This document shows, in pieces, positions 34,502 through 43,438 of a stretch of 64,000 nt of DNA (its first letter is position 1; each line of letters starts with the position of its first letter). The position numbers and the translations under genes were made by a program. The DNA lies in contig REGQ01000020.1 in the NCBI GenBank assembly GCA_004134985.1, forward strand, positions 1 to 64,000, in the 5' to 3' direction. The DNA is from Paenibacillaceae bacterium. GTDB taxonomy: Bacteria > Bacillota > Bacilli > Paenibacillales > Paenibacillaceae. The notes beneath the pieces were generated by a model. That model ran no database searches. It was not told where the DNA came from and saw nothing but the letters and a program-made list of their open reading frames with translations.

Positions 34502-35392
34502 CTACTTCTCCAGGTGAGTGCTCAGAAAAGGAATAACATGGCTCCAAAACTGCGGATCGCCATCCGAAGCGCTATGCCCTGCTGATTGTACATACAAATG
34601 CTCGACAGCCACCTGCTGAACAAGCTCGCGCAAATCATCGGGCGGAATAAAGTTGTCGTTAAGCGAATGGACCATATAAACCGGCACCTGCCTGCCGCTG
34701 TTGTTCCGCGCCAAGATAGCAGGAATATCTGCTGCCCGCCTCTCTGACCGATCAATTCCGGCACGACGGAACCACACCATCGGAATTAACGTGGCGAGCG
34801 GAAAGCCAGGAAGCTTCTTCCGTTTCAGTTCTGCCTTCACCATCGTATCGATACGGAGCGGAGAGGAGTCGGTCACAATCGCCCGAACCGGCAGTCCCTT
34901 ATCCAATGCCAGCAAGGCGCCATAGCCTCCGAGCGAGTGACCAAGCACCGCGATCCGCTCCGGATCGACAGCAGGCTGGCCGCGCAAATAATCCACAGCG
35001 GCTCTCACATCATCGCGAAACATCAGTCCCGAAGGCGCATGGATCGCTTCGCTATCGCCATGGCTCCGAGCATCGTACAGAAGAACTGCGTAGCCTTGTG
35101 CAAACAGTGGCCCAACGTAGCGCAGCACACGCGAGCGATTCGATCCCCAGCCGTGCGCAACGACGACTGCCGCACACTGATTCGCGCCCTGCGGAATCGC
35201 CAGCCAACCGTGCAGCTTGGATTGCTGGCTCGCAAAAGCAATTTCCTCATAAGGCATTTCCGGCACCGCCTCATTCGGCAGCCAACGGGGCTTTTGACTG
35301 ATGGTTCCTACTTTCCACACAGCCGCAGCAGCAGCTGCTGCTGCTGTGGCGGCAACTGCCCCCGCCGCAATTAACCACGCATTACGCTTCAT
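34502..35392 (-). CDS. Alpha/beta hydrolase, membrane-anchored
   Basis: 296 aa from ATG 35392. The first 30 residues (AWLIAAGAVAATAAAAAAAA) form an Ala-rich membrane anchor or uncleaved signal. The alpha/beta-hydrolase fold follows: VVVAHGWGSNRSRVLR (oxyanion region), the nucleophile elbow GHSLGG, DSSP and YMVHSLNDNFIPP (acid loop), and the catalytic His in SAGHSASDGD. These esterase/lipase-like enzymes of the BAAT/YqkD type cleave ester or peptide bonds; the substrate is not predictable. Anchored with the catalytic domain probably outside. Single gene, followed by KDPG aldolase on the same strand with a 120-bp gap. Confidence 0.82.
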   Translation of the reverse strand: MKRNAWLIAAGAVAATAAAAAAAAVWKVGTISQKPRWLPNEAVPEMPYEEIAFASQQSKLHGWLAIPQGANQCAAVVVAHGWGSNRSRVLRYVGPLFAQGYAVLLYDARSHGDSEAIHAPSGLMFRDDVRAAVDYLRGQPAVDPERIAVLGHSLGGYGALLALDKGLPVRAIVTDSSPLRIDTMVKAELKRKKLPGFPLATLIPMVWFRRAGIDRSERRAADIPAILARNNSGRQVPVYMVHSLNDNFIPPDDLRELVQQVAVEHLYVQSAGHSASDGDPQFWSHVIPFLSTHLEK

Positions 35393-35513
35393 CAGAATCA
35401 CTCGCTCCCTTCGCACATTACTGGCATACGATAAGACTCTTCAGACGGGCTGCATACATGTTCGGTACGGTGAATTGCCAAAGAGAAAAAAATTAAGACG
35501 GCTTAGCCGATTC

Positions 35514-36143
35514 CTATCCTCTTACCGCATTAACAAATTGTTGGGCATGAGCTGTCAATCGATCAAATTCTCCGTTGCGAACCCACTCCATATTGATCAG
35601 CTTGCTGCCCATGCCAACCCCGCATGCGCCCGCTTTGAAATAAGATTGGATATTGTCCAAATCAACTCCGCCTGTCGCGATCATCGGTATCGAATCCAGC
35701 GGCGCGCGAATTTCAGCTAAATACTTATATCCCAGCGTCGCCAGCGGGAACACCTTAACCGCATCAGCCCCCGCCTTCCAGGCATTGACGATTTCAGTCG
35801 GCGTCATTGCCCCTGGCCATACCGATATCCCCTGGTTCACGGCATAATCAATCACTTGCTCATCCACATTAGGGGAGATCAGAAACTGTGCTCCAGCCGC
35901 AACCGCTTCCTTCGCCATTCCCAGATCAAGAACAGTTCCGGCGCCAATGGCTGCCTGCTCACTAAATTTTTCCCGCCATCTCGCAATGATATGCACTGCG
36001 CCAGGCGTATTCATCGTCACTTCCATCATTCTCACGCCACCATTAATCAGCGCTTGAGCCGCAGAGTCGGCATGATGATCTTCTATGTTTCTAAAAATTG
36101 CGACAATCTTTTCTTCCAGCAGTCTATCCAGCATCTTGCTCAT
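35514..36143 (-). CDS. eda: KDPG/KHG aldolase (2-dehydro-3-deoxy-phosphogluconate aldolase)
   Basis: 209 aa from ATG 36143; GAGGGTGG is 6 nt upstream, and an earlier GTG at 36152 overlaps it. The TIM barrel class-I aldolase has the catalytic Glu region GVRMMEVTMNTPG, GAGTVLD, the Schiff-base Lys in ADAVKVFPLATLG and the phosphate loop MIATGGVDLDN. It splits 2-keto-3-deoxy-6-phosphogluconate to pyruvate and glyceraldehyde-3-phosphate (Entner-Doudoroff and uronate catabolism). No kinase or dehydratase gene lies next to it, so its partner steps are elsewhere. Fits the plant-polysaccharide theme of the window. Confidence 0.93.
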   Translation of the reverse strand: MSKMLDRLLEEKIVAIFRNIEDHHADSAAQALINGGVRMMEVTMNTPGAVHIIARWREKFSEQAAIGAGTVLDLGMAKEAVAAGAQFLISPNVDEQVIDYAVNQGISVWPGAMTPTEIVNAWKAGADAVKVFPLATLGYKYLAEIRAPLDSIPMIATGGVDLDNIQSYFKAGACGVGMGSKLINMEWVRNGEFDRLTAHAQQFVNAVRG

Positions 36144-36248
36144 GTTTGCCACCCTCGTTTCTTTCCTGTTCTAATCTCATTGTAAACCAACAACCTGAGC
36201 CGGAACAAGGTCATTCATCCCTAATTGGGACATACCGCTGCACCGCAC

Positions 36249-36276
36249 ACGCCATAGGCTTCTGCCGCATACAATA
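36249..36276 (+). promoter_or_regulatory. Sigma-K-like promoter of the proline-rich repeat gene
   Basis: AC (36249-36250), a 17-bp spacer and CATACAATA (36268-36276) fit the sigma-K consensus AC-N17-CATANNNTA used in the mother cell late in sporulation. About 98 bp ahead of the ATG. Match by eye only. Confidence 0.45.
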
Positions 36277-36373
36277 CAGCATGGCAAACGCCCGGGTACA
36301 GACACCGCAGACGAATACATCACCTGCTGCGTACTGCCGCCAAGGGGCAGTGAATCTAGGAGGGTACAACGAA

Positions 36374-37216
36374 ATGCGCTATTCCAGGAGCATACCCGAT
36401 TTCTCGATGAAAAGTGGGGGCTGCGGCTGCAGCGGTCCCCGAACATCAACATCATCCGCACCGGAGCAGCGGTCGCTGCTGTTTCCGCCCGGTCAAGGGC
36501 CGGGGCCTTTCCCGCCACCACCGGGGCCGGGGCCTTTTCCGCCACCACCGGGGCCGGGGCCTTTCCCGCCACCTCCAGGGCCGGGGCCTTTCCCGCCACC
36601 ACCGGGGCCGGGGCCTTTCCCGCCTCCTCCAGGGCCGGGGCCTTTCCCGCCACCTCCAGGGCCGGGGCCTTTCCCGCCTCCTCCAGGGCCGGGACCTTTT
36701 CCGCCACCACCAGGGCCGGGACCTTTCCCGCCTCCTCCAGGGCCGGGACCTTTCCCGCCACCTCCAGGGCCGGGGCCTTTCCCGCCACCACCAGGGCCGG
36801 GGCCTTTCCCGCCACCACCAGGGCCGGGGCCTTTCCCGCCACCACCATGGCCGGGGCCTTTTCCGCCACCACCGGGGCCGGGGCCTGGGGTAAACTACGT
36901 TACTGTAGTAATTAATGGAGGACGGTTTTATCCATTTGTTACACGGCCCTATTACGTCCGCTTCCGTCCCGGATTGACGATCTATCAAGCTTTGGCAGAA
37001 ACCGGCGCCGTACAATTTACACAAACCGGCCAAATCATCGTTGTTAGCGGTGTTTATATCGGAATCGGCGGCGCAAGCTATGTATTGCGGCTGAATGGCA
37101 CGACGATTCCTTCCCAGTTGCTTTTCTGGCCACTGCGCCGCGGGGATACCGTCGAAATTGCCCTGTTTGCAGCAGGCCCGCGCCAAGAGGCGTTCTCCTC
37201 CAGCAACGAGGAGTAA
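36374..37216 (+). CDS. Proline-rich GPFPPPPGP repeat protein, possible spore-surface protein
   Basis: 280 aa from ATG 36374 (GGAGGG 9 nt upstream). The N-terminus is short and polar with a CGCSG cluster (about 16-20). Then come 14 near-perfect copies of a nonapeptide GPFPPPPGP (36506-36883), an extended poly-proline rod; one copy has WP instead of GP. The C-terminal 100 residues form a globular domain (VTVVINGGRFYPFVTRPYYV, LTIYQALAETGAV, YVLRLNGTTIPSQL, RRGDTVEIALF) that recalls DUF4430/SLBB-like beta-grasp folds. No signal peptide. A sigma-K-like promoter lies upstream, suggesting a spore coat or exosporium protein. Family not identified. Confidence 0.65.
   Translation: MRYSRSIPDFSMKSGGCGCSGPRTSTSSAPEQRSLLFPPGQGPGPFPPPPGPGPFPPPPGPGPFPPPPGPGPFPPPPGPGPFPPPPGPGPFPPPPGPGPFPPPPGPGPFPPPPGPGPFPPPPGPGPFPPPPGPGPFPPPPGPGPFPPPPGPGPFPPPPWPGPFPPPPGPGPGVNYVTVVINGGRFYPFVTRPYYVRFRPGLTIYQALAETGAVQFTQTGQIIVVSGVYIGIGGASYVLRLNGTTIPSQLLFWPLRRGDTVEIALFAAGPRQEAFSSSNEE
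36506..36883 (+). repeat. 14 x 27-bp coding tandem repeat
   Basis: Fourteen units of exactly 27 bp, starting CCTTTCCCGCC and ending GGGCCGGGG, differing mainly at synonymous positions (ACCACC, ACCTCC, TCCTCC). Very GC-rich against its surroundings. All six frames are open across it. Confidence 0.97.
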
Positions 37217-37354
37217 CCACTGTACGGCAACAACGCTGTCTCACTGATGAGGCAGCGTTTTTTGCAATGAGCGGGATCGCTGCTTTGCGATTGTCATCAT
37301 TTGATTTCAACAGCTTTTAGAAAATGGTCACTACCACAGGTAAACATTGAGGCG

Positions 37355-37585
37355 TCAAACTGTTGTTGGCCAACCTTGACTATTCGACAGGAAAATCTTG
37401 TGGCGGGAAATACGCTCCAGAGCTGCTTTCCGATCCCTTATGCCGGCGATATTCGCTGTGTTTGAGCCTTTTATAGAAAGAACAGCGTGCACACGCTCCA
37501 TTTCATTGATCAGCGCGTCCCGAGTGAGCCATTTTTGCAAAGGGGAGATGGCTTTATTGTCTTCCCCTTGAGCGAGCTTCGTCAC
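37355..37585 (-). CDS. Doubtful 76-aa ORF
   Basis: GTG-started frame (MTKLAQGEDNKAISPLQKWL, then INEMERVHAVLSIKGSNTAN). It has plausible protein composition but no clear ribosome-binding site and no recognised family. It lies in a gene-poor kilobase; it may be a fragment of a degraded gene. Confidence 0.25.
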   Translation of the reverse strand: MTKLAQGEDNKAISPLQKWLTRDALINEMERVHAVLSIKGSNTANIAGIRDRKAALERISRHKIFLSNSQGWPTTV

Positions 37586-37609
37586 TCGGCATGCCTGTTA
37601 ATCTGTATG

Positions 37610-37815
37610 ATACAGAATCGTTGAAATCATCACCAAATGACCCATTCTATATGATTTTTCATATAGAATCGTTAAAATCATCACCAAATGACCAATTCTA
37701 TATGATATTTCATACAGAATCGTTGAAATCATCGCCGGGATGACCAATTCTATATGATATTTCATATAGAATCGTAAAAATCATTACCGGATGACCAATT
37801 CTATACGATTTTTCT
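37610..37815. repeat. Four 51/52-bp tandem repeats with hairpins
   Basis: Units begin at about 37610, 37661, 37712 and 37764 with ATAYAGAATCGTTRAAATCA and continue TCACCAAATGACCAATTCTA. Each unit junction forms an 11-bp perfect hairpin, ATTCTATATGA-TATT-TCATATAGAAT in the cleanest copy. Contiguous units, no spacers, no ORF. Confidence 0.9.
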
Positions 37816-37863
37816 GTGAAAAGACGATTCATTAGTTAAACTTATAGACCGCTGACGATATCA

Positions 37864-38115
37864 TCAAGCCTGTGCCCATTCCCCAGTTGCTCGCTTATCT
37901 GTTGCTGAAGCTTCCAGCTCTTGAATAAAGCTGCTCAATCTTGCATCATGTTCATATTCCGAGAAGTCTGCACGGAGACGGTCCGTTATCCCTTGACAGG
38001 CATGGTGGGCAGCATTATTAGACATCCATCCTTGTTGGTCATCCATAAACCTGACATCTGCCAAAGCATAAGACGAACTCAGATCAAAACGAACCGCATA
38101 ATATAATATACACAT
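37864..38115 (-). CDS. Doubtful 83-aa ORF
   Basis: Frame with an internal Met at residue 24 (MDDQQGWMSNNAAHHACQGI, then RADFSEYEHDARLSSFIQEL) that looks protein-like, helical and acidic. RBS weak for either start. No family recognised. The rest of 37217-38277 shows no other gene. Confidence 0.3.
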   Translation of the reverse strand: MCILYYAVRFDLSSSYALADVRFMDDQQGWMSNNAAHHACQGITDRLRADFSEYEHDARLSSFIQELEASATDKRATGEWAQA

Positions 38116-38220
38116 TTTTTAATGCTGCCCCATAATCTGGGGGCAACAGCGTCCCTCCGGCCGAGCCTTTATCGCAGCGTTGGCTTTTTCACCACTCTTC
38201 TAAAAGCTGCGAAAAATGAA

Positions 38221-38270
38221 AAACCATTGAATCGGGTGCTTTACACACTTGTCAGATTCAATGGTTTTTT
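38221..38270 (-). terminator. Terminator of the LplA-type gene
   Basis: AAACCATTGAATC (38221-38233) pairs with GATTCAATGGTTT (38255-38267), 13 bp with flanking T/A runs, directly after the solute-binding protein stop. Confidence 0.85.
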
Positions 38271-38277
38271 TGCTAGC

Positions 38278-39846
38278 TTAGTTAAAGCTAGGCTTCGATT
38301 TATCCGTTTGATTGCGGTTAACTTCCTCGAGAATGGTACTGCCTCCTGCTTTCAGCCAAAGATCAACCTGTTTGTTCCAATCATCTTTCGTCAGCTTGTA
38401 ATTGATAGGCAGTCCGCTTATAACGGTATTCATAAAATCTTCATGAAGCTTCGAGCCAATTTCAAGATCTGTAGCACTTAGAATAAATTTATTGCGATAA
38501 TCCGGGTATTTATTTGCTGAATATTCCTCATATTTTTGCTTGTACAAATCGTATACATCAGATACGCCCAAGTTTTCCATCCAGTCCTTGTTGTATTCCC
38601 AATCTACTACGCCTGTATCGCTAAACGGCATTAACGTCCAGAAAGGCTCCATTTGCGGACGCTTGTATTCATCAGGCATTTGGTCTTCGGGGAACAGTAT
38701 TTTTCTGCCATCTTTAACTTCATAGTTCTTCCCCTCAATACCATACTTCATCATGTCATGGCCTTCAGTGAGCTGCCATGCCAAGTAGCGGAAAATGCCA
38801 TCTGGATCTTTGGCTTTCGCAGAAATATAGAAACCTCTGTCAATCGGAAGGACTGTTCTTACCCCTCCCTTATCTCCATAGGGTCCAACAAGCGGAGAAA
38901 TGATTCCTACTTTGGCATCCGGATCTGTCTTTTTGATTTCGTTAACAATCGTAGGGTAGCTATTGTAATGCGAGATGAGAATGACACTGTTGCCTGCTTT
39001 GAATTTGTCCTCTGATTTATGCGAGTTAGGGCTTACAAGAAAATCGGGATCAATCAGTCCTTCTTTTGTCAGCTTCTGTACCCACAAGAAAAACTCAAGT
39101 TGTTTTGGATTTTGAAAATGCGGCTGCAGCCAGTTCGGATCATCTGGCGATGGTTCCCAACCATTTAAGCTTGTACCAAATGAAGTGGCCAACTCCTTTA
39201 ATGTCCACATATCAGATGCGGTTATTGGCACCTTCTTTTCTCCGTCGACCGTACTATTTTTAATTTTCTTCAGCACCTCTTCAAGCTCGGCCGTTGTTGC
39301 AGGCTCCTCAATGCCCAGCTCTTCAAACCAATCTTGACGATAGTACATCATAAATTGAACGTCAGGATTAAGTGTATTAGGCAAGAAATAGATATTGCCC
39401 TCTTCATCCTTCAACCATTCCCATAGCCTTTCTGGAACGGCCTCCCTCACCACAGGGTATTTGTCGAGATACTCATTGATCGGGAGAAAGGCTCCTGCAT
39501 CTTGTGTTTGCTTAAAGAAAGCGTCACTTGGGCCTGAACCCCAAACGACATCAGGTACCGTGCCAGAACCGATAATGGTTTTGACTTTTGTGTTGTAATC
39601 GGTGACAGGTACAATTTGTATATCAATTTCAACATTTGCTTTTTGGAATAATTCCTTCTCGAATGGCCCGCCCTTTTGATAGGTTGCCGGACCCCATACC
39701 GGCTTCAAATACGTGAACTTGGTCGCCTGCCCGTCGCTTTCCCCCTGCTGGCCGGGTGCTTGTCCGTCATTGCCTGACTTGGAGCAGCCTGCCACTACGG
39801 AAATAATCATCAGTACCGTCAGCAGCAGCATCGATAGCTTCTTCAT
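38278..39846 (-). CDS. LplA-type sugar-binding lipoprotein of an ABC transporter
   Basis: 522 aa. Lipoprotein signal KKLSMLLLTVLMIISVVAGC with lipobox VAGC; then a family-1 extracellular solute-binding fold of the long LplA/YtcQ type (about 500 aa): TYLKPVWGPATYQKGG, TVPDVVWGSG and YFLPNTLNPDVQFMMYYRQD. It captures an oligosaccharide outside the cell and delivers it to the two permeases encoded just upstream (40845, 41786), forming one minus-strand unit with a 63-bp gap. No ATPase in the cluster; a shared MsmX-like ATPase is the usual solution. Substrate unknown. Confidence 0.88.
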   Translation of the reverse strand: MKKLSMLLLTVLMIISVVAGCSKSGNDGQAPGQQGESDGQATKFTYLKPVWGPATYQKGGPFEKELFQKANVEIDIQIVPVTDYNTKVKTIIGSGTVPDVVWGSGPSDAFFKQTQDAGAFLPINEYLDKYPVVREAVPERLWEWLKDEEGNIYFLPNTLNPDVQFMMYYRQDWFEELGIEEPATTAELEEVLKKIKNSTVDGEKKVPITASDMWTLKELATSFGTSLNGWEPSPDDPNWLQPHFQNPKQLEFFLWVQKLTKEGLIDPDFLVSPNSHKSEDKFKAGNSVILISHYNSYPTIVNEIKKTDPDAKVGIISPLVGPYGDKGGVRTVLPIDRGFYISAKAKDPDGIFRYLAWQLTEGHDMMKYGIEGKNYEVKDGRKILFPEDQMPDEYKRPQMEPFWTLMPFSDTGVVDWEYNKDWMENLGVSDVYDLYKQKYEEYSANKYPDYRNKFILSATDLEIGSKLHEDFMNTVISGLPINYKLTKDDWNKQVDLWLKAGGSTILEEVNRNQTDKSKPSFN

Positions 39847-39909
39847 TTCTAAATCCCCCTATTAATCGTTTATGATAACCCCATTTGGGATAATCAGAGA
39901 TCCATGGAC

Positions 39910-40845
39910 CTAGCCTTTTACAGAACCAATCATTATCCCTTTAACAAAGTATTTTTGTAAAAACGGATAGCATAGCATGATCGGCACGACAGCAAAAATA
40001 ATCGCAGCTGCTTTTATATTCTCAGGCGTAACGACGACTTTGGATGGGTCCATCGACTGTGGAATCGCACCCATATTCATCATGTTCTGGTCAATGATGA
40101 TGGAACGCAATACAACTTGAAGCGGCCATTTGGTATTATCGTTAATAAAAATCAAGCCGTTGAAATAATCGTTCCAGTGACCTACCGCATAGAATAACCC
40201 CACGGTTGCTAGTACAGGCTTAGATAGCGGCAAGATGATCTTCCATAGTGTCGTTAATTCACTCGCCCCGTCTATAGAGGCGGACTCTTCAATCCCCTCG
40301 GGGATCGACCAAAAAAAGTTTCGCATTAAAATGAAGTTGAATGGCGAGACGAGTCCGCCTAGAATGAGCACCCATAAAGAATCAATCAAGCCTATATTTT
40401 TTAGCAAAATGTAATAAGGAATTAAACCGGCCCCTATTAACATGGGCAATATAATAACCCACGTAAAAAAGGTGTAGCCCGGAACATTGGGCTTGGACAA
40501 TCCATAGGCTGCAAATGCGGTAAACATGAGATTAAAAAAGGTGCCGACTGCAGTAATCAAAACCGTAATTAAAAAGGAACGTGTCAGAATTGGCGTACTA
40601 AAAATGTATTCATAAGCGCTAAGTGTAAATTGCTGCGGGATCAGCATCATAGGATTCAGCCGGATTTGCGATGCTTCACTAAATGAAATGGCAAGCACAT
40701 TTAGAATGGGAATAAAGGTAATTAAACCCAATACAAACAAGACCAAGTAAATGATTGCTTGTGCCCACCAAGGATTTTGTGTGCCTAAGGCGCTTCTACG
40801 TTTATTCAATATTTTGCTTGTCGTCACTTCTGCTGCTCCATTCAT
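39910..40845 (-). CDS. Sugar ABC transporter permease, LplC type
   Basis: 311 aa from ATG 40845, which overlaps the stop of the upstream permease as TAATG. Six membrane helices (from LVLFVLGLITFIPILNVLAI). The EAA loop that binds the ATPase is ASIDGASELTTLWKIILPLS, as in MalG-like permeases, and the C-terminus is QKYFVKGIMIGSVKG. Together with the LplB-type partner it makes the membrane channel for the solute captured by the LplA-type lipoprotein. Confidence 0.9.
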   Translation of the reverse strand: MNGAAEVTTSKILNKRRSALGTQNPWWAQAIIYLVLFVLGLITFIPILNVLAISFSEASQIRLNPMMLIPQQFTLSAYEYIFSTPILTRSFLITVLITAVGTFFNLMFTAFAAYGLSKPNVPGYTFFTWVIILPMLIGAGLIPYYILLKNIGLIDSLWVLILGGLVSPFNFILMRNFFWSIPEGIEESASIDGASELTTLWKIILPLSKPVLATVGLFYAVGHWNDYFNGLIFINDNTKWPLQVVLRSIIIDQNMMNMGAIPQSMDPSKVVVTPENIKAAAIIFAVVPIMLCYPFLQKYFVKGIMIGSVKG

Positions 40846-41786
40846 TACCACAATGATCTCCCTTCCCATTTTCTTACCATCGAATTCGCTGAAATAATAA
40901 GCACACAGCTCACTACGCCTTTGAAAATACCAACCGCAGTAGCAATAGAGTAATCGGTGGATTGAATACCGACACGATAAACGTAAGTATCGATAATGTC
41001 AGCTACTTCATAGACCGCCGGATTATATAAGTTAAATACCTGGTCAAAACCGGCATCCAAAATACTTGCAAGATTTAATACGAACATGAGTATAATGATT
41101 GGCCTCATGCCTGGCAGCGTAATATGCCATATTTGTCGCAGCCGTTTGGCGCCATCCACTCTAGCAGCTTCGTATAGCTCCTGATCAATACCAGAGATGG
41201 CTGCCAGATAAATAATCGCTCCCCAGCCAAACTCCTTAATAATACCCGTTATGATGAGCATCGGACGGAATAGTTCCGTATCTGTCAGGAAATTCAATGG
41301 CTGCATACCTAAATTAACAAGAATCGTATTAATTATCCCTGTTGGGCCGACGAAATTAACTACGATGCCTGCAAACACAACCCACGATAAGAAGTGAGGA
41401 AAATAGGTAACCGTCTGAATTGTTTTCTTGAACAATTGATTTTTCACTTCATTGAGCAAGATAGCAAACAAAATGGGAATAGGAAAACCGAATATAAGTG
41501 CGTAGGTATGTATTAAGACGGTATTTTTTAAGACAGTCAGAAATTTTTCGGATGAAAAAATATACCGAAAATTATCTAAACCCACCCATGGACTATCCCA
41601 TATTCCCTGGAAGGCCATATATTTTTTAAATGCAATCGTTAGACCGTAAAAGGGAACATAGGAAAAGATAATAAAATAAATGATGGCCGGAATAAATAAT
41701 AGATACATGAACTTGTATCTTTTAATATTCGACAGCAATGGTGAAGACAACTTCGTTGAGCGATGCTCCGCACGTACACTTGCCAA
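40845..41786 (-). CDS. Sugar ABC transporter permease, LplB type
   Basis: 313 aa. A TTG at 41786 is preferred because AGAGGTG lies 6-7 nt before it; the alternative GTG at 41795 sits inside that RBS. Six membrane helices starting FMYLLFIPAIIYFIIFSYVP, a FYGLTIAFKKYMAFQGI loop typical of LplB, and the EAA motif EAARVDGAKRLRQIWHITLP. First gene of the transport unit. It is divergent from the GntR/LacI-type regulator at 42204, its probable repressor. Confidence 0.88.
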   Translation of the reverse strand: MASVRAEHRSTKLSSPLLSNIKRYKFMYLLFIPAIIYFIIFSYVPFYGLTIAFKKYMAFQGIWDSPWVGLDNFRYIFSSEKFLTVLKNTVLIHTYALIFGFPIPILFAILLNEVKNQLFKKTIQTVTYFPHFLSWVVFAGIVVNFVGPTGIINTILVNLGMQPLNFLTDTELFRPMLIITGIIKEFGWGAIIYLAAISGIDQELYEAARVDGAKRLRQIWHITLPGMRPIIILMFVLNLASILDAGFDQVFNLYNPAVYEVADIIDTYVYRVGIQSTDYSIATAVGIFKGVVSCVLIISANSMVRKWEGRSLW

Positions 41787-42057
41787 AATAGTCACCTCTT
41801 AAGTACGAAAGTGTAAACCATAATAAAGTTAAGAATGATGCTTTAAAACATGTCATAAATAAGATCGCTCACGAAAATGAATAAAACGGTTTCAATTATT
41901 CAAAAAGTAAGCGCACTCATTGCAATCAATATGTAATATTGATGTTGATCTCGATGAAAAGGCTACCGGCAATAAGTGACTAATTGTGGATCAGTCCCCT
42001 GTAAAACAAGCTTCCCCCTTCAAAAGCATTACTCCATTTTATACACATCCTTTTTAG

Positions 42058-42174
42058 TTGTATATTTGAATCATTACATATTTACATGTAATTTTATTGA
42101 CATATTGATACTATCATCGACATTTGAATACGTCAATAACAACTTTACAACAAGTTAAATAAATTGTATATTTG
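42058..42174. promoter_or_regulatory. Possible operators between the LplB-type gene and its regulator
   Basis: The AT-rich 417-bp gap 41787-42203 has no gene. It holds TTGTATATTTG twice (42058-42068 and 42164-42174) and the inverted repeat TTACAT-N6-ATGTAA (42074-42091). These are candidate sites for the adjacent regulator; none matches a consensus I know. Confidence 0.35.
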
Positions 42175-42203
42175 TTATATAAATAAATGGAGGTTAACAT
42201 TAC

Positions 42204-43307
42204 TTGACAAATAAAAATAAACGTATCCCTCACTACTTACAAATTCGATCTTTTATTACGGATCAAATTGACAAGCATATTCTTCAAGCAGGGGACCGTC
42301 TACCTTCCGAAAATGATCTTGCAGCAAAATTCGGTGTCAGTCGCATTACCGTAAAAAATGCGCTGGATTCCTTAGTCAAGCTGGGCACTATTCATCGGAT
42401 TCAAGGTAAAGGGAGTTTCGTATCAAGCAAACAAGGCGTGCCGATTCTTTATGAGAAGAAGAGCACCTCACTTCCGCTCATCTACTACATCGTCCCATCC
42501 ATGGAAAATTCATTTACCGCACGTCTGCTTAAAGGAGTAGAAAAAGAACTTTCACTTTCAAACTACAAAGTTATTTTTTCAACTACGAATGGGTGCCAGG
42601 AAAGAGAAAAAGAGCTGATTCGCGATGCGCTGCAGCTTGGCGTGCAGGGAATATTGGTGTTTCCGGTAGATGGGGAAAAATACAACGAAGAAATTTTCCA
42701 GTTATCGCTCTCGGGCTTTCCAATTGTGCTGATTGACCGTGATTTGGTCGGGTTATCGGTGCATTGCGTATGCTCGGATCACTTCGGCGGTGCTTATCAG
42801 GCTACCCGGCATCTCATCGAGCTTGGACATCAAAATATCGGTTTTTTATCATTCAGTGCGCCTGCTACAGCTAGTAAAGAAGAAAGAATTAGCGGTTATG
42901 AGAAGGCGCTGGCCGAGGCCCGCTTGCCGATTATGCATCAACATCGACAACAGTTCAAAAACGTCCAGGATATCGTCGTTTTTCTCGAAAAGCATCCGGA
43001 GATTACGGCTATTTTCGCTGAAAATGCGGGAACAGGACAAATCTTGTACAAAGCCGCCAAGATCATGGGCATTTCAATTCCGGAGGAACTATCCGTTATT
43101 TTCTTTGATGATTTTGAGTACCCCAATTTAGCCGAGACCCCGCCATCTATCGTGCTGCAGCAAGTGGAGGGAATTGGGTCAGAGTCCGCCAAGCTCCTAT
43201 TGTCCATCATTAATAACCCGACCCAAGAAAAACAAAAAATATTACTCCCAACGGAACTGTTGCTTCGAAGCTCAACCGCACCACCATCACGCAAAAATAA
43301 CAATTGA
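42204..43307 (+). CDS. GntR/LacI-type sugar regulator (AraR-like architecture)
   Basis: 367 aa from TTG 42204, GGAGG 9 nt upstream. N-terminal GntR winged helix (about 5-75: YLQIRSFITDQIDKHILQAG, RITVKNALDSLVKLGTI, QGKGSFVS) and a LacI/periplasmic-binding-type sugar domain (LIYYIVPSMENSF, DHFGGAYQATRHLIELGHQN, VIFFDDFEYPNLAETPP). The same layout as AraR, but the DNA-binding helix differs from the AraR at 55085. Divergent from the LplABC-type transporter, which it likely represses until the sugar is present. Confidence 0.85.
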   Translation: MTNKNKRIPHYLQIRSFITDQIDKHILQAGDRLPSENDLAAKFGVSRITVKNALDSLVKLGTIHRIQGKGSFVSSKQGVPILYEKKSTSLPLIYYIVPSMENSFTARLLKGVEKELSLSNYKVIFSTTNGCQEREKELIRDALQLGVQGILVFPVDGEKYNEEIFQLSLSGFPIVLIDRDLVGLSVHCVCSDHFGGAYQATRHLIELGHQNIGFLSFSAPATASKEERISGYEKALAEARLPIMHQHRQQFKNVQDIVVFLEKHPEITAIFAENAGTGQILYKAAKIMGISIPEELSVIFFDDFEYPNLAETPPSIVLQQVEGIGSESAKLLLSIINNPTQEKQKILLPTELLLRSSTAPPSRKNNN

Positions 43308-43390
43308 TTTATGGCTCTACCTAAAAATCAGTGCTTGACGAGACTCGGATGTGCTGCTGCGGGTTCGCAGAGTGTTTTCAATCGCCATTC

Positions 43391-43438
43391 AAAGCCGGAT
43401 TTCTTATGCTAATTTTTAAAAGGTTGAAATCCGGCTTT
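43391..43438 (+). terminator. Terminator after the GntR/LacI-type regulator
   Basis: AAAGCCGGATTT (43391-43402) pairs with AAATCCGGCTTT (43427-43438). Downstream to 43735 lie only debris and a CATGCAAAG/CTTTGCATG hairpin (43611-43646); no supported gene. Confidence 0.65.

Noticed and set aside
36177-37186. Long open frames on the minus strand across the proline-rich repeat (231 and 244 codons)
   Set aside because: They are open only because the 27-bp repeat has no stop codon in any frame; no RBS and highly biased composition.
37610-37815. Possible CRISPR array
   Set aside because: Whole 51-bp units repeat back to back without unique spacers, and no cas genes are present.
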